A stretch of 64,000 nt of DNA from Sepiola atlantica (taxonomy: Eukaryota; Mollusca; Cephalopoda; Sepiida; Sepiolidae): assembly GCA_963556195.1 (NCBI GenBank), contig OY744533.1, positions 43,335,937 through 43,399,936 on the forward strand. The letters run 5' to 3'. This document shows positions 36,060 to 47,814 of this stretch, piece after piece (position 1 is the first letter of the stretch; each line of letters begins with the position of its first letter). A model generated the notes under the pieces. That model was given only the letters and a program-made list of their open reading frames with translations. It was not told the DNA's origin and ran no database searches. The position numbers and the translations under genes were made by a program.

Positions 36060-37290
36060 CTATGCTCCCACACTCCATTCTTTTCTGAAAATCTTAAAGA
36101 AAAATTAAGAGGGCAGTAAAGAAAAATATCAAAACCAGGAGGATCAGTTCATGTTAAACTTACATAGTAACCCAGACCCCTAAAACTTGAAGTAAATTTT
36201 TTTAATTGATAGTATTCGAAAGAATTTTTGCAAAAATTCAGTAAACATCTGTAATATGAGGCAGACGACAGCTTAAGTTTGAAAAGCGGACAAAGTCGTC
36301 TCAACAAAAGAAAAAGAATAAAACAAAGACTCAACGCAGTTGTAGCAAATACGAAATAAATGAATGATAACAATTATTTTTGTAAAACTTGTCTCTGTTT
36401 TTTGTTCTTGAAAAGAAACAATTCTACAACTAACAAACGAAAGTATAAATCGGGTTGTCTCCCTTACATCCTAAGTGATTTTATAATTCAGGTCATCTGA
36501 CGCATCTATTAAATATTTCATTCTTAAGATCTTTTGTTTTTCTAGTTTGATTTTCCTAATTTTAAGAATGTAAATCTATTTTTCATCCAATTCATTTATT
36601 AATAGTGTTACATCTGGGGACTAATATCTACAATTATTATAGAAAAGTATATTATTGCCAAATTATATGTAACAAATCTAATCTTTTCTATGTTGAGGGG
36701 AGAGAGATTTTAAAATTCAATCAGTGACAAAATCTGATTAAAAAGAAATTGTAATAAGTTTGAATTTTTTTTTTACGGCGATGCCAATCCAATTTGGTTG
36801 AAAATAGTGTTTTATACGAGACAACGGTAAATAGATGAAATGACAATATTGAAGAATTTAATCATTTTCAATTAAGTATTTAATTATCAACGTAGAATCA
36901 GGATGGTATGATACGGTATGGTATGGTGTCATATTATTTTTTTTTTATATTTTCAAAACGAAATCTCTACTCAATCCAAAGAGTTTTTACCTGGAAGCTG
37001 GGAGGCAGAATTGAGGAAAATTATGGATGTATTTTGTAGCAGTCTTGATGTTTATTGATATTTCTTGTTTATTAATAAAATTATTATATTATTAAATGTT
37101 TATTATTATTATATTATTATATATATATTTTAAATCATATTATGTTTTCTTTTTGTGCGTTTACATTCTACTTAAGCATTACAATAGAATTCTCAGAAGC
37201 AATTCATTAGTCTATGTGTGGTCAACCTCCTTCATAGCAACACACATTTTGTATGAACTGTAATCAATAAATAATGCGAGGAAATGAACT
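36060..37290. other. Intronic AT-rich sequence, nothing recognised
   Basis: Intron between the 53-bp exon and the SAM exon. It includes an ATT-type microsatellite at about 37070-37130 and a pyrimidine-rich minus-strand frame with no family signature. Confidence 0.4.
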
Positions 37291-37293
37291 CAC

Positions 37294-37346
37294 CAATTTT
37301 CTCGTCCTTTTCCTGTTTTATTTTAATAGGGAAGAGATATTTGTAA
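37294..37346 (-). CDS. L3MBTL3: L3MBTL-like exon 6 of those seen: 53-bp micro-exon with SUMO-like motif
   Basis: A small exon found by phase logic. The exon at 40560-40796 ends with two bases of a codon and the SAM exon needs one base before it, so a 3n+2 exon must lie between. This one fits exactly: acceptor TTCTAATTCCAG, 53 bp, donor GTGAGT. It completes an Asn codon, reads YKYLFPIKIKQEKDEKI and donates one G to a Val codon. IKQE is a consensus psi-K-x-E sumoylation site, which is common in chromatin repressors. The peptide is not a recognised domain and lies in the linker between zinc finger 2 and SAM. The evidence is strong splice sites plus two matching phases; no homology was used. Confidence 0.8.
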
Positions 37347-37796
37347 CTGGAATTAGAAAAAGAAAAATGTCTATGAAAACATGAGATTTGAAAATAATAC
37401 TTCCTGTAAGTGGAAACAGAATCTTTAATTATTGCAAAGAGTTGTTCAAAAGACATTCTTAGTCTCTTGTTCCCACATGGAATCATTTGACAGTAAATTA
37501 AAATTAATAGAATTTGGAATTTCATTCAGATACATTATTTTCAGGAAGGAATTAACTTGAATTATATTTCATTGTTCTTAACAAGATGGAGTAATATTCA
37601 ACAAAAGAAAATGGATAGTCAAAATCAAATATTGATTTGTCAAACTCAAAGCTATCGATGGCGAAAATCCACAACTTTACTTTATTACATAGAAGAAGAA
37701 GATAGAAGATGAAAGGAAAAAAAGGTAGAAGGAGAAAAAGAATAAGATAGAAGATAGAAGGAAAAGAAAGACGAAGGAGAAGATAGAAGGAAGATT

Positions 37797-37822
37797 ATTA
37801 TTATTATTATTATTATTATTAT
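37797..37822. repeat. (ATT)n microsatellite
   Basis: About eight ATT units after a 100-bp purine-rich stretch of GAAGATAGAAG-type repeats (37685-37795). Confidence 0.9.
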
Positions 37823-38009
37823 AATTTACTCACTAGGAATTTTCACACAAGTCATTATCAAAATCCATTACATAATTTTTATTCTATGAAATGCTTAAAA
37901 TTTAAGGCTAAATCTTAAGGGGTCTTAAGATAAAATTGAAATTCAGGGAATATTGCTAAATTGGTGTCTAATGACTATGGATTAAATTCACTGCGAATCT
38001 GATATATTA

Positions 38010-38275
38010 TAATTTTTAAATGGGAGGTATTGCCCATATTATGCGTCCTCAAACCCCTTTAAAATACTTCAAAGAAACTAAAATTTGGAGAATATTTATT
38101 AATTGATGTCTAATATCCCTTTACGTAAAACTAAATATAGCCCACATTACCCACCCATATGCCTAGCTGTGTTCCAAAATTCATAACGATCGGTTAATTA
38201 GTTTAAGAGTAAACCCTGTACATGCAGATATATAAAGCTATACACATACCAAACTTTATATGAATATAAATAAAT
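38010..38275 (-). repeat. Dispersed repeat family C, most complete copy
   Basis: Reverse orientation relative to 20325: it shows AAATTCATAACGATCGGTTA, TAGTTTAAGAGTAAACCCTG and TATATAAAGCTATACACATA. It extends about 150 bp further than the other copies, with a block ending near TGGGAGGTATTGCCCATATT. Confidence 0.7.
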
Positions 38276-38867
38276 CTCTGATGTTATGTTTTTATTCTTC
38301 AACATAAATGAAATGGTTTTATTTAACAACGCATTTAATTATAAATTAAATCTTTTTTATACATTTATTGATATAATTCCAATTCATGTATTAAATTTAA
38401 ATAGCAACTTTAAATCTTAAATCAAATTTTTTTTTTTTAACTTATGAAGGCTAAATTCAATTTTTATTTAATTCAATAATTTCTTTTTACCTTGAAAGTA
38501 AACTGAACTTTACTGGCAAATATATGCAACCTATATTTACTAGTATCAATAATTGGTAATCAGAGTACTAACAATAGTATCAGCTAGTAATTAGATGAAC
38601 AACGACTAAAGTCAACAGGCTGAGAAAAGGAAAAAACACTTCAGGAAGTTGGGAGGAGGCAGTACACAACAAGCAGAAAAAATATTAGCCGGAAAACAAT
38701 CAGCATAATACAATACATATATAACATGGCATTATCTTGCTATGACTACAATTTCTTGCCTTGCAGAAAAAATAAAATAAAAGACATCCCTAATTATAAT
38801 AAGTATTTTATTTCTGTCTACTTGAAAAATCACACAAAACAAAATAACTGGGGCATAGTAAGATAAC

Positions 38868-38895
38868 GCTATATATATATATATATATATATATC
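38868..38895. repeat. (TA)n microsatellite
   Basis: About 13 TA units inside the intron. Confidence 0.9.
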
Positions 38896-39059
38896 TTTGC
38901 ACATAGGTGTGAAAATTTAAGAAGGGGTCATGGACACATGGATTAGTACACACTAATCACATGTATGCACCTTTTCATCCCATTGGCTCTACTTTATTTC
39001 TCTGATGCCATCACCAACTGCACACAAATCTCTGATTACACTGAATGTATGCAGACATC

Positions 39060-39089
39060 TCTATATATAAAGTTAGGTATGTGTATATG

Positions 39090-39130
<41 letters not shown>
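39060..39130. repeat. Family C fragment followed by (TA)n
   Basis: TATATAAAGTTAGGTATGTG matches the family C start and is followed by about 18 TA units. Confidence 0.75.
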
Positions 39131-39133
<3 letters not shown>

Positions 39134-39381
39134 AAAGAAGCTTTGAGTCATTTTAAACTAAGAAAGAAAATGCAGTTTAAATTCCCAGGGATACTAACTG
39201 AATCCCAGATATCGCAGACTAAGCACTTGCATAAGCTGATTTACCGCTGGAAAATTCACAAATAAAAAAGGGGATTCAAGTATCTAACAGTGAAACAAAA
39301 ACAGGGGGCCTTAACTTGAGCGTGAAATATTAAACTGGGATCATCAGCTGTTTACCATGTAACTGTTTCAGAGACTTAAAA

Positions 39382-39390
39382 ACATATATA

Positions 39391-39475
<85 letters not shown>

Positions 39476-39560
39476 AGGATTCACTCCTAAACTAATCAAT
39501 CAATCATTATGAATTATGGAACATATATTCTCGCCAACATGATGAGTAACGTGTGGACAT
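39382..39560 (+). repeat. (TA)n-(TG)n microsatellite with attached family C copy
   Basis: TA units to about 39440 pass into about 16 TG units, then GTACAGGATTCACTCCTAAA, the family C signature, with a CAATCAATCATTATGAATTA continuation. The simple repeat is probably the variable head of the family C element. Confidence 0.85.
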
Positions 39561-39584
39561 TATTCTTTTTTTTTTTTTTTACTA

Positions 39585-39747
39585 TGTATGTATATATATA
39601 CATATATATATATATATATACGCATATATATATATATATATACGCATATATATATACATATATATACACATATACACACACACATATATATATACACATA
39701 TACACACACATATATATATACATATATATATATACACATATACATAT
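39585..39747. repeat. Compound TA/CA/CG dinucleotide microsatellite
   Basis: About 160 bp of TA runs interrupted by CGCA, CACA and CATA motifs. Five or more overlapping open frames rich in Ile and Tyr across it are artefacts of the period. Confidence 0.95.
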
Positions 39748-40105
39748 GGATTTATTGTATTTGACCCTATTGATGCATTCTTCACAAACTGTCTAACAGT
39801 GAATCTTTGTTTTTAATTCTCAAATTTTTTTCACTGAGCACTTTTTGGATTTTTCACACTCTTCTTGCACACTTACATCAACATTGAATGACTTTTTTAA
39901 ATTATGATTTTTGGTTTATTTTTCACCAACTTATCTATTTATTTAAATTTCTCTGATGATAAGAAACCATTCTTTCAAAAGCCTGGCTTAAGGAAGGAAA
40001 AAATGAAAATTGTTTTATTGAATACACCTTGTTTTGAATAACTGTAGACGTAATAGATTTGTCATTCTCACATTTTTATTTCTCTTTCATTTATTTCTTT
40101 CCCTC

Positions 40106-40119
40106 TATCTATCTATCTA

Positions 40120-40172
<53 letters not shown>
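40106..40172. repeat. (CTAT)n-(CT)n-(TA)n compound microsatellite
   Basis: CTATCTATCTAT, then CTCTCTCT, then about 17 TA units. Confidence 0.9.
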
Positions 40173-40177
<5 letters not shown>

Positions 40178-40481
40178 GCACACACAAATACACATTGCCC
40201 AATATTGAACACTCCTAAATTAATATTGCAAACATAGCCACAACCACCATCAGTACATTAAGCTGTCATAGCTGCTACAACATTAACATATGTATGTGTG
40301 ATATATAGATGTCATAATAGACCCTCTCTCTTTCCCTGTCTCTTTTAATTATTTACATCATTCCATTTCTCTCATAAGTTCGCTTATCATTCGACATTCC
40401 TCCCACCATCTGAAGCATTCATGTACAGATGAAATGCATACGGTGACAAGCAAACAAGATACAACATCTTCAGAGATTTAG

Positions 40482-40488
<7 letters not shown>

Positions 40489-40538
<50 letters not shown>
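40489..40538. repeat. (TA)25 microsatellite next to a 5' splice site
   Basis: About 25 TA units in the intron, starting 21 bases after the predicted exon end at 40560. The intervening DNA includes the donor GTATGT at 40554-40559 on the minus strand. Confidence 0.95.
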
Positions 40539-40539
<1 letters not shown>

Positions 40540-40559
40540 CTGGACATTTAATGACATAC

Positions 40560-40796
40560 TTCTTAGTAACTGCAGGGGATACGGGCTTTGTTGAAGTCAG
40601 GGGGTCTTCAGAACTATTTGACTCATCTTTCTTCTTCTCCTCCTCCTCCTCCTCCACTAACTCCTCGTTCACTTCCGCTGCAGACATCTTCTGTAAATTC
40701 TTCTCGATATAAGGACACCCAGAGAGTTTATGGTGTGAAGTAAATTTGCCGGTCGCATGACCCTGCCCGTAACACCCAGGGGTTGGACACTTGAGC
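40560..40796 (-). CDS. L3MBTL3: L3MBTL-like exon 5 of those seen: zinc finger 2 and acidic linker
   Basis: Exon of 237 bp, acceptor CTGTTTCAG, donor GTATGT. It opens with a split Ser codon, then [20 protein letters not shown] and [14 protein letters not shown]: a canonical MYT1-type CCHHC finger with spacing C-x4-C-x4-H-x7-H-x5-C (residues 194, 199, 204, 212, 218). Then come [10 protein letters not shown], a run of six Glu, three Lys, and a Ser/Thr/Pro-rich tail. If the donor is ignored the frame would run on as YVIKCPA and straight into the TA microsatellite, which is implausible; the phase of the next exon supports GTATGT. As I recall, vertebrate L3MBTL1/3/4 have one CCHHC finger, so this second one is unusual. 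CCHHC fingers bind DNA in MYT1; the role in L3MBTL proteins is less certain. Confidence 0.93.
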
Positions 40797-41224
40797 CTGA
40801 AACAGCATCAAAACACATTTATTATATATTCACATATGTGCACATGTCCACAAGGACAGCTGCTTAAGAGTATTTCTTTAGTGTTAATCCTCTTCCCAAA
40901 GTTTGTATCTAGTGCTTTGGCTGAAGAAAATACTATCTGGGAATTCTGGGCGGAAATTTTTTATTTTTCTGATCTAGTAACATTAAAAGCTTGTCTGATA
41001 GACGAAGTTGATGACGAAATGGCAAACCTTTTTTTATTAACGGCATAGTAAGAAATATCTTCGATTAATAATTATTCCTACCCAGAATAATTATTTTCAG
41101 AAAGAAACCTAACTATGGCATTATATTCAAGCAAAGAACATAGAAAAAAATCTAGTCAGAATTAAATATCTATTTGTTTTTTGCACTGGTATACGGATCG
41201 AAAATCTGACCGACTTAATTTATA

Positions 41225-41885
41225 TATTAGACTAGCAGGGCTACCCAACGTTGCCCAGCACCATGAACAACAAAATACAAGAGGTTAAAAAGTGTGTGCT
41301 ACACCTTTTTTTTTTTAATTTGTCTCTCTTGCTATCCCCTCCACCTCTTTTTCCCCTTCTGTCTCTCTGAACGCCGAGTGCCTTGTCTATTATATAACAC
41401 TATAACAAAACACATTGAGGTTCTTCCTTCCGGGCAATGCAGTGTTTAAACACACCTGCTCTATCAAGGGTATTGAGCACATTTAGATTAACATATACAA
41501 CTTATCAAATGCAATATTGTATTATCAATTTTATTGCTCCCGAAACACAGTTTCTTGTCTAGTAAAAAACACTATAATAAAACACAATGAAGTTATTGCT
41601 CCCAAGCAATGTAGCGTTCAAGCACGGCTGCACTTTTTAGGGTATTGGACACTTTTGGATTAGCATATACTACTTACTAAATGTAATTCTGTATTATTAC
41701 TATTATTGTTCCTTGTCTAGTATACAACACTAACACATCACGTTGAAGTTATTGCTCCTCGGTAATGCGTCATTTAGACACACCTTCTCTATCTAGGTTA
41801 TTGTGCATTTTTGGATTAACATAACACTTACAAAATGTAATACTGTATTATTACTATTATTGCTCCGAGCAATTCTGAGTTTCTT
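41225..41885. repeat. Element with three tandem units of about 153-175 bp
   Basis: Begins GACTAGCAGGGCTACCCAAC followed by GTTGCCCAGC, a start sequence like that of many invertebrate transposable elements. Then three units start near 41380, 41555 and 41708, each opening CTTGTCTA, followed by AACACTA-AACA, GTTATTGCTCC, TAGGGTATTG-like, TTGGATTA-CATA and TGTATTATTACTATTATTG. Coding capacity is not evident. Confidence 0.7.
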
Positions 41886-41899
41886 GTCCCCCTACCCCC

Positions 41900-43135
41900 A
41901 CACCTCTCTCACAATAATCTGGAGAGAAATGATGTTGATAAGGACAATAGTCAAAAGAGAACCTAAAGAAACGTTAAATAACATCTGCGGATTTAGTGTT
42001 TCTCAAATTCTTGAGGAATGACTTGGCAATTTCTTTCCAAATTACGTTATAACATTAAAATGTTGCTGAAAATGTCACCCCACCCTCGAGAAATTCTGCT
42101 TCAGTTGACCCACGAATGAATATTTTTAATTAGATATTATTTGTCCGAGGCAATGACAAATAAGAAAATATCAACTTTGTGGGTGTATCTAATGTAGTGT
42201 TTGACTTTTAAATGGACACACAAACAACTTTCCTTTATATAGCAGATTAGTAAATTATATATATTGGAAATCATTCTGATACTAATTGTTAGATGGTTAA
42301 GGATAGCGACAAGATGGAAATTTGTATGAGAATATATTTCATTGAACTTTGCTTTACGGTAGCTTTGAGAACAGCAGCTATTATGCAATCTAGTGTCGTG
42401 TCTGATTTTCTCAGCTATCTATTACATATTCCTTTTTTTGACTACTTCTTACATGAAAATATTTCTGACCATCATGGATTTATTATTACAACTGTTGATT
42501 TGCACAGACTTGGATTTACTATTTAAAGAATTATTTATTATGCCAGTATAATTATTTATTGGGAGTAAAAAGGCCACAATGTGGTGCATGCTTAGTTGAC
42601 CATTTGAGAAAAGTACACGTGCAGAGTGACATGTCTCATATACCTAGCAAGAAACTGTCATGCAAATTCTAAGCGTATATATTTGTTGGTGGCTATAAAT
42701 TTGTTGGTGGCTGACAGCAACTTTGACTGGTTTTGAAGTAACTACTAAAGAATGCAAGAGACTGGGGAGATAGGGAGATTTTGAATGAAGGGGAAGAGAA
42801 AAGAAGAAGAGAAAAGACAAAGAGAAAAGAAGAAGAATGAGCAGGAATACCCGGCATTGCCCGGCAAATGAATGAAGGACTCTGTGTCCTCTAGCAACAA
42901 GCACCGAAGCCCATGTTATTGTATTGTTATCAAAATTTATGCCCATTCAACGAAATCATCTCAACTGCCACCTCTATGAGGTAATGCCAAATTTATGGTC
43001 TAGATACTGGCACCTCAGTTAGTGTTGGAGTTGAGGGGGGGCATGTTTTTTACTTCATCATCGTCAAGTAAATCATTTCCATTCACTTGTATGTCGGTCC
43101 TTATCTTAGATATTGTTAATTAATAGAGATGAGCG
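41900..43135. other. Intronic sequence, little recognised
   Basis: Contains GCAGGAATACCCGGCATTGC at 42841-42860, followed by CCGGC, a second copy of the start motif seen at 41230. A duplicated GTTGGTGGCT lies near 42685-42710. No exon is supported. Confidence 0.4.
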
Positions 43136-43140
43136 TTTTG

Positions 43141-46100
43141 CATCAAATTATTGACACATTAAAAAGTGCTTATCATTTAGTATTTCACGTTTTTGCATCA
43201 AATTATTGACACATTAAAAAGTGCTTATCATTTAGTATTTCACGTTTTTGCATCAAATTATTGACACATTAAAAAGTGCTTATCATTTAGTATTTCACGT
43301 TTTTGCATCAAATTATTGACACATTAAAAAGTGCTTATCATTTAGTATTTCACGTTTTTGCATCAAATTATTGACACATTAAAAAGTGCTTATCATTTAG
43401 TATTTCACGTTTTTGCATCAAATTATTGACACATTAAAAAGTGCTTATCATTTAGTATTTCACGTTTTTGCATCAAATTATTGACACATTAAAAAGTGCT
43501 TATCATTTAGTATTTCACGTTTTTGCATCAAATTATTGACACATTAAAAAGTGCTTATCATTTAGTATTTCACGTTTTTGCATCAAATTATTGACACATT
43601 AAAAAGTGCTTATCATTTAGTATTTCACGTTTTTGCATCAAATTATTGACACATTAAAAAGTGCTTATCATTTAGTATTTCACGTTTTTGCATCAAATTA
43701 TTGACACATTAAAAAGTGCTTATCATTTAGTATTTCACGTTTTTGCATCAAATTATTGACACATTAAAAAGTGCTTATCATTTAGTATTTCACGTTTTTG
43801 CATCAAATTATTGACACATTAAAAAGTGCTTATCATTTAGTATTTCACGTTTTTGCATCAAATTATTGACACATTAAAAAGTGCTTATCATTTAGTATTT
43901 CACGTTTTTGCATCAAATTATTGACACATTAAAAAGTGCTTATCATTTAGTATTTCACGTTTTTGCATCAAATTATTGACACATTAAAAAGTGCTTATCA
44001 TTTAGTATTTCACGTTTTTGCATCAAATTATTGACACATTAAAAAGTGCTTATCATTTAGTATTTCACGTTTTTGCATCAAATTATTGACACATTAAAAA
44101 GTGCTTATCATTTAGTATTTCACGTTTTTGCATCAAATTATTGACACATTAAAAAGTGCTTATCATTTAGTATTTCACGTTTTTGCATCAAATTATTGAC
44201 ACATTAAAAAGTGCTTATCATTTAGTATTTCACGTTTTTGCATCAAATTATTGACACATTAAAAAGTGCTTATCATTTAGTATTTCACGTTTTTGCATCA
44301 AATTATTGACACATTAAAAAGTGCTTATCATTTAGTATTTCACGTTTTTGCATCAAATTATTGACACATTAAAAAGTGCTTATCATTTAGTATTTCACGT
44401 TTTTGCATCAAATTATTGACACATTAAAAAGTGCTTATCATTTAGTATTTCACGTTTTTGCATCAAATTATTGACACATTAAAAAGTGCTTATCATTTAG
44501 TATTTCACGTTTTTGCATCAAATTATTGACACATTAAAAAGTGCTTATCATTTAGTATTTCACGTTTTTGCATCAAATTATTGACACATTAAAAAGTGCT
44601 TATCATTTAGTATTTCACGTTTTTGCATCAAATTATTGACACATTAAAAAGTGCTTATCATTTAGTATTTCACGTTTTTGCATCAAATTATTGACACATT
44701 AAAAAGTGCTTATCATTTAGTATTTCACGTTTTTGCATCAAATTATTGACACATTAAAAAGTGCTTATCATTTAGTATTTCACGTTTTTGCATCAAATTA
44801 TTGACACATTAAAAAGTGCTTATCATTTAGTATTTCACGTTTTTGCATCAAATTATTGACACATTAAAAAGTGCTTATCATTTAGTATTTCACGTTTTTG
44901 CATCAAATTATTGACACATTAAAAAGTGCTTATCATTTAGTATTTCACGTTTTTGCATCAAATTATTGACACATTAAAAAGTGCTTATCATTTAGTATTT
45001 CACGTTTTTGCATCAAATTATTGACACATTAAAAAGTGCTTATCATTTAGTATTTCACGTTTTTGCATCAAATTATTGACACATTAAAAAGTGCTTATCA
45101 TTTAGTATTTCACGTTTTTGCATCAAATTATTGACACATTAAAAAGTGCTTATCATTTAGTATTTCACGTTTTTGCATCAAATTATTGACACATTAAAAA
45201 GTGCTTATCATTTAGTATTTCACGTTTTTGCATCAAATTATTGACACATTAAAAAGTGCTTATCATTTAGTATTTCACGTTTTTGCATCAAATTATTGAC
45301 ACATTAAAAAGTGCTTATCATTTAGTATTTCACGTTTTTGCATCAAATTATTGACACATTAAAAAGTGCTTATCATTTAGTATTTCACGTTTTTGCATCA
45401 AATTATTGACACATTAAAAAGTGCTTATCATTTAGTATTTCACGTTTTTGCATCAAATTATTGACACATTAAAAAGTGCTTATCATTTAGTATTTCACGT
45501 TTTTGCATCAAATTATTGACACATTAAAAAGTGCTTATCATTTAGTATTTCACGTTTTTGCATCAAATTATTGACACATTAAAAAGTGCTTATCATTTAG
45601 TATTTCACGTTTTTGCATCAAATTATTGACACATTAAAAAGTGCTTATCATTTAGTATTTCACGTTTTTGCATCAAATTATTGACACATTAAAAAGTGCT
45701 TATCATTTAGTATTTCACGTTTTTGCATCAAATTATTGACACATTAAAAAGTGCTTATCATTTAGTATTTCACGTTTTTGCATCAAATTATTGACACATT
45801 AAAAAGTGCTTATCATTTAGTATTTCACGTTTTTGCATCAAATTATTGACACATTAAAAAGTGCTTATCATTTAGTATTTCACGTTTTTGCATCAAATTA
45901 TTGACACATTAAAAAGTGCTTATCATTTAGTATTTCACGTTTTTGCATCAAATTATTGACACATTAAAAAGTGCTTATCATTTAGTATTTCACGTTTTTG
46001 CATCAAATTATTGACACATTAAAAAGTGCTTATCATTTAGTATTTCACGTTTTTGCATCAAATTATTGACACATTAAAAAGTGCTTATCATTTAGTATTT

Positions 46101-46275
46101 CACGTTTTTGCATCAAATTATTGACACATTAAAAAGTGCTTATCATTTAGTATTTCACGTTTTTGCATCAAATTATTGACACATTAAAAAGTGCTTATCA
46201 TTTAGTATTTCACGTTTTTGCATCAAATTATTGACACATTAAAAAGTGCTTATCATTTAGTATTTCACGTTTTTG
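43141..46275. repeat. 55-bp satellite, 57 copies, apparently identical
   Basis: A 55-bp monomer starting CATCAAATTATTGACACATT and ending TTTCACGTTTTTG is repeated 57 times in perfect register: the first copy starts at 43141 and the last ends at 46275. I saw no substitution in any copy. Only the left flank differs slightly (one T fewer before the first copy). The array lies in the intron of the L3MBTL-like gene and ends 171 bp from the exon at 46447. The period is not divisible by three and every frame contains stops, so it is not coding. Confidence 0.98.
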
Positions 46276-46446
46276 CTGTTTGTTTTTAATGGCTGAGTAT
46301 ATAAAACGACTCTTAAGAAATATGAGTGGATACAAAACCGACATTGTTTTGTGAAAAAATAAAAGACAACATAAATTATTGTAGAAAATTCTTTAGAAAA
46401 AAGAAAGCCATAACATAAGAAAAAAGAAAAAATATGAACAACTTAC

Positions 46447-46605
46447 GAAGTTTCTGATGTTACAACAGTTGATTCGATTGGTCGGACTGACTTTTGTATG
46501 ACAGGTGCAGCACTTGTCCCTTCTTCATTGCGAGTTGAGCCCAAACGATCTTGCAGTGGAGTTTCTTTGTTCATATTTGACTGAGAATATGAACAGCCAG
46601 AAGCA
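46447..46605 (-). CDS. L3MBTL3: L3MBTL-like exon 4 of those seen: end of zinc finger 1 and linker
   Basis: Exon of 159 bp, acceptor TTTCTCCTAG, donor GTAAGT. A split Ser codon joins it to the previous exon, so that HY from that exon continues as SASGCSYSQSNMNKETPLQD. This supplies the last Cys of zinc finger 1 and the conserved segment NMNKETPLQDRL that follows the finger in L3MBTL3. Then comes a Ser/Thr-rich, low-complexity linker (STRNEEGTSAAP and RPIESTVVTSETS). In relatives the position before YS is usually Pro; here it is Ser. The exon sits only 171 bp from the 55-bp satellite on its downstream side. Confidence 0.94.
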
Positions 46606-46831
46606 CTAGGAGAAATAAAGAAGATTTTTGGTTCAACGAAAAGGAAGGATGAATTCAAAAGGAAACATGGTATTTTATAGAAAGAAAAAAAAAAGAAAAT
46701 GAATAAAATTTTCTTAACGCAGTTTTCATCTGATCCTCTTCAGAAGAACCGTCAGAGAATATAACAGTCAAAAACTAAAACAGAATGAGTAGAAAGAAAT
46801 GGATTTATATATTTTTGGAGATAGAGTTAGA

Positions 46832-46845
46832 GGGGGGGGGGGGGG
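46832..46845. repeat. Poly-G run
   Basis: About 14 G in the intron on the plus strand. Confidence 0.9.
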
Positions 46846-47061
46846 TAAAAATCTCTCAACTATTTGATGAATTCCACAAATCGTGGAAAATCTCCAATTT
46901 ATGTTTTAATTCTCTGTTTGCACAAGCTAGGTTGAGAGATGTTAATAATAATCGCTTCAAGTATATTGATGTGAATGTTCGACCTAGCCTTGCACAGAAC
47001 AGAATTTTTTTCTCATAAAATACTGTTTTCTCTTAGATATATAAAAAAATGAATAAATATA

Positions 47062-47067
<6 letters not shown>

Positions 47068-47102
<35 letters not shown>
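47068..47102. repeat. (TA)n microsatellite
   Basis: About 17 TA units directly before the transposase remnant. Confidence 0.9.
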
Positions 47103-47108
<6 letters not shown>

Positions 47109-47109
47109 G

Positions 47110-47800
47110 GATGATGTAGCAAAATCTGAAGCCAGAGCTACACCAAGATTGCTGCTGACATCTGTCACAGGTCGACGATCTGACAAACGATCAAGAAGGA
47201 CATTGGTTACTCAAGTCTCACCACATGCTCATCACGAATGCCTCTAAGGAGTGAAAGAAGGTCAAGGGAGCATCTTTGCTGAACAAGCTGAAGCACGGGA
47301 TTTGCCGGGATGCTGAGATTCTTCTCTGATGAAAAGAATTTCAAACAGGACGAGCAACAGGAACGAGCGAGGGAGACGTCAGGCCTCTGTTCTTCTTTCA
47401 GAAGGGCCTGAGAGTCACCACCAAGATTTACTAGGAAGTGCTAAAGAGTGTGGTGAAGCCCTGGATGGACGAGATTGCCATTGGATGCCCCTACATCTTC
47501 AAGCAGGACTCCGTTCCTGCACACAAGACCAAGACGACACAGGCATGGTTGTTCAACAATATTCCTCACCAGTGATCGGCGGATTTGTGGACGCCCTTCT
47601 CACCCAACTGCAACCTCCTTGACTATTTCTAGGGTGTGATCGAGGTCAAGACCAATAAACACGCCCACAACATGGTTGACATTCTGAAGGCTGCCATCGT
47701 GGAGGTGTTCGCCACTATAGGCAAGGATATGGTCGCAAAAACGTGTGACTCATTTCGTGCACACATTGATATTTTTGTCTCTTCCGGTGGCAGTTTTTTT
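47110..47800 (+). pseudogene. Degenerate Tc1/mariner-superfamily transposase
   Basis: The plus-strand translation, hopping between frames, gives pieces of a DDE transposase in order: AGMLRFFSDEKNFKQDEQQ (around the first catalytic Asp, FSDEKNF), RKC-KSV-VKPWMDEIA, IFKQDSVPAHKTKTTQAWL (second Asp, QDSVPAHK), a degraded block where WPPSSPDCN-LDYF would be expected, and finally an open frame VKTNKHAHNMVDILKAAIVE with VFATIGKDMVAKTCDSFRAH. The FSDEKNF, QDSVPAHK and SPDCN-LDYF layout fits the mariner-like clade often called DD37E. Several frameshifts disable it. A LINE 3' end abuts it at 47815. Confidence 0.8.
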
Positions 47801-47814
47801 TGTTTTGCTTTTTC

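Noticed and set aside
39509..39816. Five overlapping Ile/Tyr-rich open frames
   Set aside because: They are translations of TA/CA dinucleotide repeats on both strands.
40478..40559. Extension of the zinc finger 2 exon into YVIKCPA and Ile-Tyr repeats
   Set aside because: A consensus donor GTATGT lies at 40554-40559 and its phase matches the next exon; the read-through runs into a TA microsatellite.
43141..46275. CRISPR-like direct repeat array
   Set aside because: The 55-bp units are contiguous and identical with no spacers.
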